DNA of 64,000 nucleotides from Triglochin maritima (GCA_963682175.1 OY821788.1:14030001-14094000); one strand, 5' to 3'. Numbered from the stretch's first letter, positions 1 through 11,331 are shown. Numbers and translations: made by a program. Notes: generated by a model not told the origin, from the letters alone.

Positions 1-196
1 GTGTACTACTCCATCCATAATATCCTAGATCTAATCCAATCCTAAATACAATACAATCTTGAGGTCTACCTCGAATCACAAATTTCCATCCAACTTCATC
101 ACGATCAAAAGGGTCTTCATCGGTGTCTACTCAAAGTTTCACATTTAATCGCTTCATTAACAAAGCCCAAATTTAGTTCCAATCAAACAGACACAC
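1..196. other. Unassigned flank
   Basis: AT-rich sequence with no coding potential that I recognise. It ends where an LTR-E-like segment begins. Nothing in it supports an assignment. Confidence 0.3.
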
Positions 197-1719
197 TAGG
201 CATAGCATATATATTGTGTTGTGCTAACTTCTACAGGTGATCAAGACTCAAGGAAGAAAGGATTTAATCAACCTAATCTTAATTATAATCAATGTAGAGT
301 AGCATACTATGCATAGCATATATATTGTATTATGCTAACTTCTACAGGTGATCAAGACTCAAGGAAGAAAGGATTCAAGTGAAGACATGTAATCAAAGCT
401 CATTTGAAGACATGTAATTTGTATTTCTTTTGAGTCTTAGGAGCTTTGTGTAATTGAGCATATAAGAGTAAATAATCAATCAAACAGACACTAGGTTCCT
501 TAGAGAAGTCACACACAAAATCTCATAACATTTGGACTCCAATAGGTCACCTAAAACTTAGACTGAAAATCACTAAACCTAAACCTAAGTTTTATGAGCT
601 AAATCGATCGACCGAAACAAGTTTTCTGTTCGACGAGTTAGGTCTGTTTATTTTGTTATAACCAATTTTGATTTACCGGTCGACCGTTGCAAGCCTTTTG
701 TTCAACCGTCGACACGTGTCAAGTGACTGTTAGACTTGTCTTTTTCTACAACGGTCGGAATTCCTAAACCCCAGAATTGAAGTGTTCATCGGTCGACCGT
801 ATACCTAGTTTTGGTCGACCAAACATTAGTGTTTTCTCAAACCCCAAACTGCCTGTTAGTTTTTGGTCGAACGTTTCCAAGAAATCGGTCGGCTGAACCT
901 AGACTTTTTATTGAACCCAGAAGTGCCTGAATATTTCCTATCAAGCCGCCCTTCCTCTTAGATCGACCGATCCATTTATTACTCGACCGATTCCCAATTT
1001 AGTTCGACCGTTCACCTAAGTGAACTTAAGTTATAGCTAGATTTGATCGACGGGTCGACCGGTATGCCTGATTTGCTAGACCGATTTTTTTCTAAATTGT
1101 GACTTGCACTTCACTATTTTGTGTTTCGTACACAACCACTTACCTCTTTAGTCACAAAGGCTATAACCTTCCTAGAGCTTATAAATAGATGTTCCAAACC
1201 TTGATTAGGACATCTCTCGCACTACTATTTGCCTCCTACTTTAGAGTGATCATTCCAAACACTCCAAACATTCAAATCCACACTTTAGTCTTAATTCCTA
1301 TCTTACTCAAGTGTGCTCAAAGTTAGAGTATCCATAGTCTTGGTTACTACTTGCTGTCAAGAAGTTGTTAAGGTTTTGTTGAAAGCCCGAAGCATCCCTC
1401 TTGGATTGTGAGAGGAGGAGCCAAGCTCGGCGAGGGTTGTTCGCGAGCTTGAAGATTGTAAAGGCCTTGTCTGCCGGCCTGAAACGAGGTGCGGCTAGTA
1501 AAGTCGTGAGCGAAGCTCGAAGTGTCGAGTAGAGCTTGCAAGAGAGGACGTAGGCGGGTGGCCGAACCTCTATAAAATCCCCGAGTCCATTTGTGGTTTT
1601 CTAATTTCTCGTATTTACTTGCTTTTGTTTGAGTATTTCCGCTGCATCTTTGATTAATCAAGTAGAGGTTAATTAATCCTAAAAGTGATTAGATAAATCC
1701 AACCATACACGATCCTACA
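197..1719 (+). repeat. LTR-E copy, 5'-truncated and internally duplicated
   Basis: This matches the complete LTR-E copies at 46084-47555 and 52023-53489 along its length and ends in the same way (GATCCTACA). The TGTTGGC start is missing. The 66-bp stretch at 197-262 recurs at 311-376, so the 5' end carries a local tandem duplication with a period near 114 bp. A TATAAATA box lies at 1180-1187. Positions 600-1080 hold many variants of GGTCGACCG. No primer-binding site or coding region follows, so it is a solo or truncated LTR. The TG...CA ends and the 5-bp duplications of the sister copies suggest Copia, but no internal region is present to prove it. The 97-codon reverse ORF at 1368-1661 is LTR sequence, not a gene. 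Confidence 0.75.
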
Positions 1720-2280
1720 CATAAGGACACATTTAACTTTATTAACTTCACGGGTATGCACATTTATTTATTTATTTATTCATACAACATAAGGACACGT
1801 TTCTTTTTCAAGTTCTTGTATTAATGGTCTAAGTTTCAACTTTGACTACTAAAATTGTATGTATAAAGAAGATGAGATAGAAAAATAGTTCACTCATTGT
1901 CTAAAAAAAGTTCTACTATAGTGTCATTCATACTTAACTTAAATTAGTTTCACTAAATGTCACATTAATCATACAAAATTATTCATGAGACTAATCAAAC
2001 ATTAATCATACAATTTTACTAATTCAACGTAGTTTAATCATACAAAATCACAAAATTAATCAAGACTAATCAAACATTAATCATACAAGTTCACTAATTC
2101 GACATACTTTACTCATACAAAATAACATATATATTCTAATTAAACAAACTCTAATCATACAACATCACAAAATTTATATAATTAATCACAACTTAAATCT
2201 AATTAATCATGCAAAATCACAATTTAATCCAAAATCTAAAAACATGATCTAAAATAATCGTAAAAAATCTCAACTTAACC
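1720..2280. other. AT-rich spacer with degenerate tandem repeat
   Basis: Non-coding, AT-rich DNA. The phrase AATCAAACATTAATCATACA occurs near 1990 and again about 74 bp later. Its neighbour, an ACTAATTC-AC..TACTTTAATCATAC-like segment, repeats with it, giving roughly two copies of a 74-bp unit. A TTTA microsatellite lies near 1763-1780. No gene or element terminus seen. Confidence 0.4.
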
Positions 2281-2463
2281 GCGGGTTAGGTTAAGGTGTG
2301 GGCGCGAGGGTTGGGATAGGAGGGGTCTGGTTCGGTCTGCTAAGGGGCGGGTTTGGTCTGGTCGGGGGTCAGAAATCGATAGGGTCTTCCTAGCTCAGTC
2401 TGGTTTGGGTTTTGGTTCGGGTTCAACATTGGATAGGGAGGTGGTGGGGGTGGTATGGGCGAG
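2281..2463. other. G-rich spacer left of a solo LTR
   Basis: Strongly G-rich on the plus strand. It continues at 4028-4140 after the solo LTR-C, so the two were one stretch before that insertion. No coding sequence is recognisable. The last five bases (GCGAG) are the left target duplication. Confidence 0.4.
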
Positions 2464-4027
2464 TGATTAGTAGCATATCATGCATGATATTCATGCTATA
2501 TATCCATTATTTTACCCAAATATTGTGCTACTCGAGTTGTTGTTTGTAGTGTTTCAGGAGTTAAGTAATAAAGAAGAGGAAAGGAGCAAAAAGGACCTAA
2601 ATGTAGCAAGTATGGACTAATTTGGAAGGTTCGGGAGCTATTTGTAATACACAAGGACTGGATCAAAAATCAGGAAGGACCCAAGTGAAAACCCGGAAGG
2701 ACCTGATTGTGAAATGCAAAGTATTGTGACACATGGCCTGAACCAAATCAATATTTTGCCAATTAAACTCAAGTCAGTTCTAGCCAACAGACTAGGAGTT
2801 CGCCCCATGTGCATAAAAGAAAGCAAGCACGACACAAAAATTCAGCCCGATCAGAGCCATTTGCCAGTGGAAGATTTGGATCCACCACTGGCGGATCAAA
2901 ATGTTCCAAATGAGTTGAAATTTCGGACGTGGGTCGGGTTTTCGGTTTGGGGCATTCCTGGACTATCAGATGTGATTTAGAGTCGTCCGATTATTCCCAG
3001 ATTAATCCTAACCATGTATTAGTCTATATATACCATTGTAATCCCTCCTCTCCACCTCTTCTTCCTCCTTCCCCTATTAGAGTAGGTTATAGTTTCGTAT
3101 TTTAGTAGTGTAATAAGGGGTTGGAGAGGAGCAAACTTTGTATTTTTGTTTCTAAATCTAGTTTTGTTCTTGTTCTTTACTTTGATGCAATTTCTTTTAT
3201 GTTGTTTGGTTAATCTTGTTTTCAGTTATGTACATTATGGGCTATTGTTGTTTTTATGCTTTCTTTAGTGTAGAGATGAGTAGAGAGTAGTCCATCCCCA
3301 TTGGGGGGGGGGGGGGTGGAGAAGAAGGTGATTGATCATGTGATGGATTAGTGTGTGTGTTAATCTTAATCCTTTGAGCCTTACAATATTTCCATAACCA
3401 TCTAATGGGTTTCACTCTTATCTTTGATGTGTTAATGCTCTTGAATAAAGCTTAGCACATGCTTAGATTAGTGAGCCTATTTTATGGGGAATGATGAGGT
3501 TAGGATAAGGATGGAGTGGAAGAAGGAAACAAGGCATGTGCATGCATGTGCTCATGTTGGCTTTATCCAAATTAATGTCTTGTATGTTTTAATGATTGTG
3601 ATAAATCTTATTTCAAGTGGAGACGTAGTTGGACTAGAGCCATTTTGCATGTGACACATATTAGCTTCATTTCAATTAATGTCTTGTATGTTTTAAGGAT
3701 AAGGTTTTATCTTATTTCCTGTGGAGGCAAAGTTGGAATTGAGTTTTGTGGATTTCATGTATGACATGTTTTAATGAGCACATTTGAACACACACTACAC
3801 CACACATTTTCATATTCATGTTCTTTCTCTACCCTCCGAGGGTTTAGTTGTATTGTTTGTTTTCGATTTCTTACGTGTTGTACTTTGATTCCGATTGAAT
3901 CTCTCTCCTTTTCTTTTCCCACTCGAGTATTGTGAATATGACTCGCACACGCTCGTTGTGGATCGACTCGTGCTTACCACCGCTTCAACGCGGTCGTGCA
4001 CTTGCGGTATTTTAATTGATTCAATCA
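2464..4027 (+). mobile_element. Solo LTR, family Athila-C
   Basis: A 1564-bp LTR beginning TGATTAGTAGCATATCATG and ending TTGATTCAATCA, with no internal region. It is flanked by GCGAG (2459-2463) and GCAAG (4028-4032), a 5-bp target duplication with one mismatch, so it probably arose by LTR-LTR recombination. It contains the family palindrome pair (2859-2896), a TATA-like element near 3030, a run of 14 G at 3303-3316, and the conserved Athila U5 ending with GTGCACTTGCGG. Relatives lie at 50796-54948 and on the minus strand at 40400-40853 and 51868-54496. Short ORFs inside it are spurious. Confidence 0.85.
2859..2896 (+). promoter_or_regulatory. Athila-C U3 tandem palindrome pair
   Basis: Two 17-nt units, ATTTGCCAGTGGAAGAT (2859-2875) and ATCCACCACTGGCGGAT (2880-2896), separated by TTGG. 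Both are decayed forms of ATCCGCC-ACT/AGT-GGCGGAT. They sit about 135 bp upstream of the TATA-like element. The same 17+4+17 layout occurs at 51206-51243 and in a leader at 37474-37511. Function is unknown. Confidence 0.65.
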
Positions 4028-4140
4028 GCAAGCGGGGAGAGGGTCAGTTGGGGGAGGGGAGGACGGGATGAGCGGGCTAGGGAGGTGGTGGGGGTGGGTG
4101 TGTGCGGTGGTGGTGTTCGGAGGGGTATACCTGAGGATTT
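4028..4140. other. G-rich spacer right of the solo LTR-C
   Basis: Continuation of the G-rich stretch at 2281-2463. Begins with the right-hand duplication GCAAG. No coding sequence. Confidence 0.4.
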
Positions 4141-4717
4141 GTTAGAATAAAATAAATTTGTATAAGATGTATATATTATGGGGTAAAATGTTTTGTTATT
4201 ACATATGATAATATATTATATAATATAATGTTATCCGCAACATTATAACATATGAATTTCCTAAAACCCCAAAATTCAAATTTTGTTGGATATTAATCCA
4301 AAATTTGTCAAGGCAAAAACGTGTAAAAACAGTACACCATTTCGTGTCCGGTCGACCGGATGGAGATCGGATGGATGCGCAGTTCGATCGAAATTATCAG
4401 GAACTTTCTTGGTAAGAGAATGCTCGATCGGTGTGAAACGTGGTTTGACCAAAATTATCAGGGAATTTTCCTGATAGAGAATTGGTTGACCATTTGGTGT
4501 TCGGTCCGACTGAAATTATCATTGAGGTAATTAATCGACTGACTAGGCTTTCGGTCAACCTTTTTGCCCACGTTTTTGCACATATTAATAAGACATTTTT
4601 TGCTGATTAATGGCTGAATTTAATTCACCTTGGTCAAAGGAGGTTATAGGATGATGATGTGTCAAAATATGATTTATTTAGAGGAGAGATTAACAAGAGA
4701 TCATGGGTATGTGGTTC
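4141..4717 (+). repeat. Copia-A LTR fragment, forward
   Basis: Aligns with 6073-6583 and with the 5' LTR at 57102-59147. Shared landmarks are the CTAAAACCCCAAA..CAAATTTTGTTGG block, degenerate GGTCGACCG-type motifs between about 4345 and 4560, and a GAGATTAACAAGAGATCATGGG segment near the end. It is cut at both ends and joins an LTR-B fragment around 4718. No coding content. Confidence 0.7.
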
Positions 4718-6058
4718 TTTCGATTAAGCGGTGGCAAGTAGGGTCAAATCTACAAGAATGTGTTTCTACTCTAGTTCTTCAGAAATCAAGTGGCAAATAA
4801 GGAGAGAAGAAGTTTGGTTACACTAAACTAGCAACTAACAAATGAGAAAGATACCAACTCAAGATTAACTAAAACTAAACTAAGAAACTAACTACGCTAG
4901 ATGAAAGTCAGTAAGAAAAACTCCTAAGGGGTGGAGTGTGTGTACACATGGAATAAGGTGGTGAAGAATCCGTTCGATATGGTGCAAGTATAGGTTGTAT
5001 TTTCATGCATAGGAAGTGTCTAATGGTTGTGGCAAAACTTATCAATCCAATCACTAACCTAGTTGATTAACATGAGCATATACAAGTTGGTTATTAAGAG
5101 CTTAAACAAGCCTGAGAAGTCTCTAAAAGTTATGGCAAACCCCATCAAGTTAAGTATTCTCATTTACACAAACAAGCATAAAATCACATTCATCACATAT
5201 TTCATAAGATAACATTCATTCTACCTCATCATACATGTATAAACTTCATCTCTACCACCAAAGGGGGATGAAACTACTCACTACACATTAAGCTAACAAA
5301 TATATTAAGAAAGAAATACATGCTAACTAATTATACTAAGATTAAGAAAACAAAACTAAGCTAAACATGAACACATTAAAATAGACAACAAGAAGATAAC
5401 AAGAAATTATTTTATTAATGACTAACATTACAAGTAGCATTCTCTCCACTTGAGTTTTTCTCCAAAGTCTTACTCCATGTACGGAGAATGGCCACCAAGC
5501 AGTGAGTTATTTACAAAGGAAGAAGAAGAGTTCTATTTATAAACCGGAAATAGGCAACTAAGACGATACCCCTGTGTGGAACTATTGAAACATGTCTGAA
5601 ATGGACATAAACAAAATACTACACAACCACGTGAAGGTGGGTCGGATCTTGACAAAAATAGACTGCCAAATAGAGATCTGAGGATGCCAATTGGCAATCA
5701 TAATTAGTTGGATGCGACCTGATTTTGGATGCCTTCTTAATTACTTTAATTTTCTACGTGGGGTGCACTCTGATTGGTTATTTGAGTCTGGGCCCAAATC
5801 TAATTCCCAAAATACTCCTCATGATGGTGTGGAGTTTCTAAGTTTGCTATTTGGTCCTTCTGGCTTTCATCCAGGTCCTTCGCTCTTACCGATAGGTCCA
5901 TAAGTCTGACAGATCTGTCATTTTTCTTGCGTTTTAGTTCTTTTTGTGTCTTCTTCTTCTTAAATATGTTTGTTCCTAAAACTTAAACATAAAACTTATT
6001 ACATAGCATTGCTTAGGCTCAAAATAAAGGATATATGACCTGAATATCTGCATGATAT
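4718..6058 (-). repeat. LTR-B fragment, reverse
   Basis: Read on the minus strand this is a family-B LTR lacking both exact termini. It shows the AAGCGGTGGCAAGTA segment near 4723, the GGATGGAACTACTCACT-like region around 5260-5285, the reverse TATA box near 5535, and the ATTGCTTAGGCTCAA segment near 6007. The palindrome block around 5665-5700 is badly decayed. The fragment lies between two overlapping Copia-A LTR pieces. Confidence 0.7.
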
Positions 6059-6909
6059 GGCACAAATCAAATATAATGTGATCCGAAACATTATAACATA
6101 TAAATTTTCTAAAACCCCAAAGCTCAAATTTTGTTGGAAATTAATCCAAAACTTGTGAAGGCAAAAATAGTTCAAAATGGTAGACCATTTCGTGACCGGT
6201 CGATTGTAATCTTCAGAACGGTTGTCCGGATGGAGATTAGATGGTTTCGTGGTTCGACCAAAATTATCAGGAACTTTCTTGGTAAGAGAACGATCGACTG
6301 GCGTGAAATGTGGTTTCCACCGAAATTGTGACGGACTTTTCCTGATAGAAAATCAGTCAACCGTTTGGTGTTCAGTTCGACCAAAATTATCATTGTGGTA
6401 ACTAATCGGTCGACAGACTAGGCTTTCGGTCAACCGTTTTGCCCAAATTTTTGTACATATTAATAAGAGAGATTTTTTGCTGATGTTTTGCTGATTTTTG
6501 GTTAAAGGAGGTTATGGGATGATGATGTGTCAAACATAATTGGTTTAGAGGAGAGATTAACAAGAGATCATGGGTAAGTGGTTTACCCATTATGTGGTTT
6601 AGAGGATTCCCTATAAATATGTCCCTCCTCCCTTCCCTTTGTGAATTGAATGTAAAATTCTCTCCTAATTCTCTCCATATCTTCCATACGAAAATTCTCA
6701 AAATTAATTAAGGTGGTGTAGATTAAGTTCTTCAAATCATTGAAGTTGTTATTAGCAAGATTCTAACCTACAATTAGAGAATGATTGGCTAGCTTCGATC
6801 TCTCTAATCTTGTTTAGAGTTTGGTGAACATTTGGAGGAAATTACAAGACGATTCTAGGTGCAACCCGAATTCAGATTGGTTAAAAGGATTTGAAAATCC
6901 TTTAGGTAT
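6059..6909 (+). repeat. Copia-A LTR, left part, host of the Athila-D insertion
   Basis: A forward Copia-A LTR interrupted at 6909 by Athila-D; its remainder resumes at 18471-18631. It carries degenerate palindromes near 6195-6440, a TATA-like CTATAAATATG near 6610, and the conserved CTTGTTTAGAGTTTGGTGAAC segment near 6807. The final five bases GGTAT are the left target duplication of Athila-D. Much of it (about 6073-6583) duplicates 4216-4717. Confidence 0.75.
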
Positions 6910-7400
6910 TGATGCATTGCATACATTGCATCATATGTCTTTCATTTAGATTACTTTTATATCAATAAAGGCTACAAAGGTATGTGTTTAGTCTTATTTA
7001 CAGAATACAGGGACCTGAATGCAAATTACCTATATCCCGAGCATAAATGCATGCAAGAGACTCATTCCTGGCATAAAGACCAAGTTCAAGATTATTTGGT
7101 TTCAAATGGAAATGCATCCAAGCATAAAAGCATTCAAGACCTAATTACAAAAAGGACAAGGACTTAAGCACAAAAGTAGACAAGGACTTAATTGCAAAAA
7201 GCCAAGGACCTAATTGCAAATTACGAGTAGCTTTTATTATTATGGAGAAAATCTAAAGAAAATCAATGTGGATCTCCAAATATGTAAAGAAATAAAGTCG
7301 GAGCTCAAAAGAAAGGAATGAATCAATCCAGATGCGCAAATGATATTGAAATCATACCATAAACACACAGGAAAAATCCGGATTAAATCGGAGCTAAAAA

Positions 7401-7420
7401 GGTGGCGAATCCGCCGCACC
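7401..7420 (+). promoter_or_regulatory. Athila-D U3 palindrome
   Basis: The 20-nt near-palindrome GGTGGCGAATCCGCCGCACC, with a copy in the 3' LTR at 17783-17802. Its core GGCGAATCCGCCGCAC recurs in the leader at 8283-8298. It lies about 87 bp upstream of the TATA box. Role unknown. Confidence 0.6.
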
Positions 7421-7502
7421 AAATTAGATTCATGCTCTAAAATTTTTACCGGTTGCGTGTTGACGCGTGTACTTTCCTATTTTATACCTAAGTCCCTTGT
7501 AT

Positions 7503-7518
7503 CGGCTATAAATAGCCG
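7503..7518 (+). promoter_or_regulatory. LTR promoter TATA box within an inverted repeat
   Basis: CGGCTATAAATAGCCG: the arms CGGCTAT and ATAGCCG are perfect reverse complements around AA, and TATAAATA (7507-7514) is embedded in them. In the 3' LTR (17885-17900) the last base is changed, weakening the repeat. It is the likely core promoter of the element. Confidence 0.7.
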
Positions 7519-8094
7519 TGAAACGATGTTGTGAGAGTCCTTAGCTTATGTTCTAGTTTTTATTCCTTAGTTTAATAAATTTCTGTTGTTTTATTTCTTG
7601 TTTTTAGTTTTCTTTTGTAATTCCTCTAGGACCCCTTCTCCTCCTTCCCATCCATGAGTTTCTAACTCTTTACAAAGGGTGGAGGTGACGGATTTAGGGT
7701 GAAGAGAAGAAGAATAAGAGTTATTATTTTAATTTCGTGTTAGTATATTTTGATTACTTGAGTTTATGTTAAATCATTTATCATGTAATGCTTTATAACT
7801 AATATGATTTATTATAAGTTTCTGAATTCTCTAATCTAAACCCAATACCTAAACCTCCACCCAACGGAATTCACCATCTTTGTTCTTGCTTTAGTTTTAT
7901 TTGTTCATGTTTCATGCTTTAGGAAATTAAAAATCAAAAATCTCAAAACCCAATTTATTTCTTCTCTCCTTGTTCCCCTTAATCGAAAATCACACAAATA
8001 ACAAGATCTCTCCCTCCTTGTGTTCGACCCGTATTTGTCACGTCTTCATTGACGCCGTGCACTTGCGGTATAAATTTAATTCCCATCAAGTTTT

Positions 8095-8112
8095 TGGCGC
8101 CGTTGCCGGGGA
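8095..8112 (+). other. Primer-binding site, tRNA-Asp type (Athila-D)
   Basis: TGGCGCCGTTGCCGGGGA is complementary to the 3' end of plant tRNA-Asp including its CCA. It lies six bases after the 5' LTR, an offset also seen for the sites at 13780, 37310, 48457 and 54955. tRNA-Asp priming is typical of Athila elements. Confidence 0.9.
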
Positions 8113-9417
8113 GGCGACGCAGATTTTGTTTATTTTTGTTGATTTTGATTTTATTCTGTTTATCATGTGCGAGATCTAAGTATTTGTATTTGTGTTTCAG
8201 GAGACAACAGAGTGCGCGGATAAATCCGAGCACAGTTTGAGCTAAACGAGCGGCGAAATCGCCGCACCTAAAGAGCAACTTGCGGCGAATCCGCCGCACA
8301 CTTGGAGCTTCTGGGCTTCAAATTTTTCTGGGACGCGACTCATCTCTGGGTGGACGTGTGGAGTTATTGAAATTTCGGGAGCGGGCGGTGAACCCGACTG
8401 AGCATTGCATAGGTAACCTTTGTTGCCTCTTTTCCTCGTAATTTTTATTTTCAGAAAACTTCCTTTTATTAGAATTGCACGTGTTAGGGCAAAAATTCCA
8501 TAATTGGCAATAATTCAACTCTGACCTAAAATTGGCAAAATTAGAAAGGCCTTAGTACATGCATCATCTAGTGTTTTGTGTGCATTATTCTTGCTAAATT
8601 CTTGCAAATCAATTTCTGTTGAAGAGTGCTGGAGTCAAGGCACGTATCGTGGTTTTCATCGATTGCATTTAAGCATATAATCTAGTTTGCATAAAACCTG
8701 GCAATTCCCCCCCCCCCTCTAAAGACCATTGTTTGACTATCTTTGCTAGATCTAAGTTAAACTATCTTAAGGGCAACTCCGTAGACAAAGATACGGTGGG
8801 GATTTCATCACCCTTCCGTGGCCCACAAATCACAATCCTAAAGTGTCACCCAAGCCTTAAATTAAAATCAATTAGACATTGACCCCTAAGGACTCGGACT
8901 CAATTAAGGAGAAGATTGGTCTGACTTGTTATGACCTGAAGTTGATTGAATTTAATTTGGTGTCTAGAAAGTGTTTTTGTGTCGACGTAAGTCTTCCAAG
9001 CGAAGTGGTTGTCTAATTGGCACCGACTCTGTCGGAAGCGCCCCCACTAGCTATACACGGCCTGGCCAAGTTGGTTTGACTAGTGAGGGAGGTGAATCAA
9101 GCGAATCAATTCGACTCAACCAGTTAGGAGTCGTCTAGATCTAAGCGACACTAGGTCTAGGATTGTTTGAACCGTGCTTTCTTAGGAATTTTCTGACCAA
9201 CCCTCTTTCTATCTTTAGAGTTAGGTTTCCCTTCTCATCTGAGTCTTCTTTCTCTTCTCACCTAAATTCTCTAGATTAGGATTCATTTCTCATCTTTCCC
9301 CATTCTATTGTTTGTTTCCCTTTTGAAAAAAAACATAAAAAAATATATTAAAAAAACGAAAATATAAAAAAATTGTAATTAATTCTTGAAATTAAATTTC
9401 GAATTTAAATTTCGAAT
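8113..9417 (+). other. Athila-D 5' leader
   Basis: About 1.3 kb of untranslated leader between primer site and gag. It contains the hairpin pair at 8250-8298, a C-run at 8707-8716, and a block conserved in the other Athila leaders here (GGGGATTTCATCACCC.., TGACCTGA near 8930). It ends with an A-rich stretch at 9326-9375. No ORF looks real. The leader is probably where RNA packaging signals lie. Confidence 0.7.
8250..8298 (+). promoter_or_regulatory. Athila-D leader hairpin pair
   Basis: Two strong hairpins, GCGGCGAAATCGCCGC (8250-8265) and TGCGGCGAATCCGCCGCA (8281-8298), beginning 138 nt after the primer site. The second shares 16 nt with the U3 palindrome. Position matches the leader palindromes of families B and C. 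Confidence 0.65.
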
Positions 9418-11331
9418 TTGAATTCAAAAATTGATTCAACCCGGTGCACTCAGATTTGGATTCGAGACTTGAGTAATCGACTCTCACGAGTTCATCTAGA
9501 TTCCAGTCTGGAACTTAGCCCCAATCCATCTGCTGCACCACCTCACCCGGATCTAATGGGTGAGAACGTAGTGGACCCGCCTGTTGCACAACCTATAACT
9601 CTGAGGGATCGATGCTATCCAGCGATGGCTGCTCAGCCATCGTGCATTGTTATGCCCACCATACCGGGTTGCGACTTCGAACTTAAGGCACAATACATGA
9701 GTATGTTGCCTAAGTTCACCTCTAGGGAAGACCCATATCTCTTCCTTAGAGAATTTGAAGAAATCTGCTCTCTTATGCAATACCAGCATATCCCTGAGGA
9801 GGTAGTGCGTCTGAAATTCGTGCCTCTAGCACTGAAGGACGACGCTAAGAAATGGCTATATAGTCTAGCCGAAAGATCCATTAGAAGTTGGGCTGAGTTT
9901 GTTCAAGTATTCCTAAAAAAATATTTCCCCAACCATAAGACTATGAGGATTAGGAATGAAATTGTTGCATTCGTTCAGTCTGAGAGCGAGCCGTTCTATT
10001 CCTATCTAGAGAGATTTAACAGTGTACTGACCCAATGCCCTCATCATGGAATTCCAAGATGGCAATTATGCCAAATTATTTATGAGGGATTGACACCCAC
10101 ATCTAGGGTTATGGTAGAATCCGTAAGCCAAGGGAAATTTATGTCGAAAAATGAAAATAATGCCTGGACTTTTCTTGAGGAATTAGCTGAAAACAGTATG
10201 CAATGGGACAATGCTAGAACACCGCTTAACCCGAGTATTGGATCTAGAATAGCAAGTCAATCCAAACCAGGTGTCTTAGCTGTAGATGCCAACATAGCTG
10301 CTGAAGCAAAACTAGCTACCCTTATGCGCAGAATGGAAAGTTTAGAGCTACAAACCCAAACCCGAGTGAATCAAGCCTCGTCTATCCCTTGCTCTAGATG
10401 TGGTCAGACTGGTGATGTAATGGAGGATTGTGCGGACTGGGAACAAGTTAATGCCATGTATAACCATGCTAGAAATGACCCCTACGCATCAACCTATAAC
10501 TCGGGTTGGCGTAATAATTCCAATTTCTCATCAAGCCAACAAGGTCAACCTCCTAGACAACAACCAAACCCGTATAACCAAAATAATACATCATCTGGGT
10601 TTAGTAACAATGGCGATCATGAGGTTAGGTTGACAAGCGTAGAAAATTTGATGAAAACCTTTATACAAACAACCAACCAGACCTTCCAAAGGCTAGAGAC
10701 ACAAGTCAGTCAACTAGCACAAATAGTAGGTGAAAGAGAAAAGGGTCGGTTTCCAAGTCAACCTGAGGTGAACCCTAGATCTAATAACTCATATCAATCC
10801 TATCATCCACCTTCAGGAAATAACAACCCTAGACCGGTTCAAATGGTTAATGAGGAAGGACCGTTCCAACAAATAAATGTTGTAGTATCATTACGGTTCG
10901 GAAGACAAATTGACAATAATGTGGTAAATCCTAGAACGTCTAATCAATCTAGCCATCAAGCTACCACATATGACCTAACCATTGAACCCGACGTCCAATC
11001 TGAAACGCCCAACCCACCTACTCAACCTGAACCCATAGCTCAACCTGAACCTGAGCGAGTCTATGTTCCTAAAGCCCCATTCCCTAATAGACTCAAAAAG
11101 AACTCAAGTGCACAAATGGAGAAAATCTTGGAAGTATTTAAGCAAGTTAAGGTGAACATTCCACTTTTAGACATGATTCAACAAATACCTGCTTATGCTA
11201 AATTCTTAAAAGATCTGTGCACTAAAAAGAGAAAAACGAACATACCAAAGAAGGCATTCTTAACTGCAAACATAAGCTCTATCTTGGACGCAAAGGCGTC
11301 TCATTCAAAGGATCAAACTGAAAGACCTTGA
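9418..11331 (+). pseudogene. gag: Athila-D gag (capsid/nucleocapsid), 3' end disrupted
   Basis: An open frame of 637 codons encoding the structural protein that would form cytoplasmic particles around element RNA. Residues about 95-270 form a retrotrans_gag domain: LPKFTSREDPYLFLREFEEI, DDAKKWLYSLA, FLKKYFPNHKTMRIRNEI and the CPHHGIPRWQLCQIIYEGL segment. The nucleocapsid finger at 10391-10432 reads CSRCGQTGDVMEDC, with Asp where the zinc-binding His should be. A Gln/Asn-rich linker follows. True gag-pro homology stops at about 11286; the last 15 codons are read into the inserted reverse Athila-B fragment. The reading frame would continue in the protease fragment at 15356. The start could also be a later Met (9556); homology before residue 45 is weak. 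Confidence 0.85.
11152..11286 (+). repeat. 135-bp duplicated gag-pro segment, left copy
   Basis: Matches 15356-15490 with about eight mismatches (6%). The two copies flank the nested Athila-B fragment. They encode the same NIPLLDMIQQIPAYAKF stretch. The divergence exceeds that of the LTRs, so this is not a fresh target duplication. Confidence 0.8.

Larger units (their letters stand above)
6910..8088 (+). repeat. Athila-D 5' LTR
   Basis: Starts TGATGCATTGCATACATTGC and ends TAATTCCCATCA. It holds the palindrome GGTGGCGAATCCGCCGCACC at 7401-7420, a TATA box inside a 7-nt inverted repeat at 7503-7518, T-rich transcribed sequence after it, and the conserved terminal GTGCACTTGCGG segment. The small ORFs at 6982-7167, 7340-7534 and 7970-8299 are open by chance and recur in the other LTR. 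Confidence 0.92.

Noticed and set aside
575..595. Telomere-like CTAAACC repeats
   Set aside because: Only two to three units inside LTR-E and conserved in its other copies; part of the LTR.
8095..8112. tRNA-Asp gene fragment
   Set aside because: Only the 18 nt complementary to the tRNA 3' end are present, directly after an LTR; it is a primer-binding site.
6982..8299. Small ORFs in both Athila-D LTRs (including a 106-codon one)
   Set aside because: They recur because the LTRs are duplicates, overlap promoter and U5 sequence, and show no domain.
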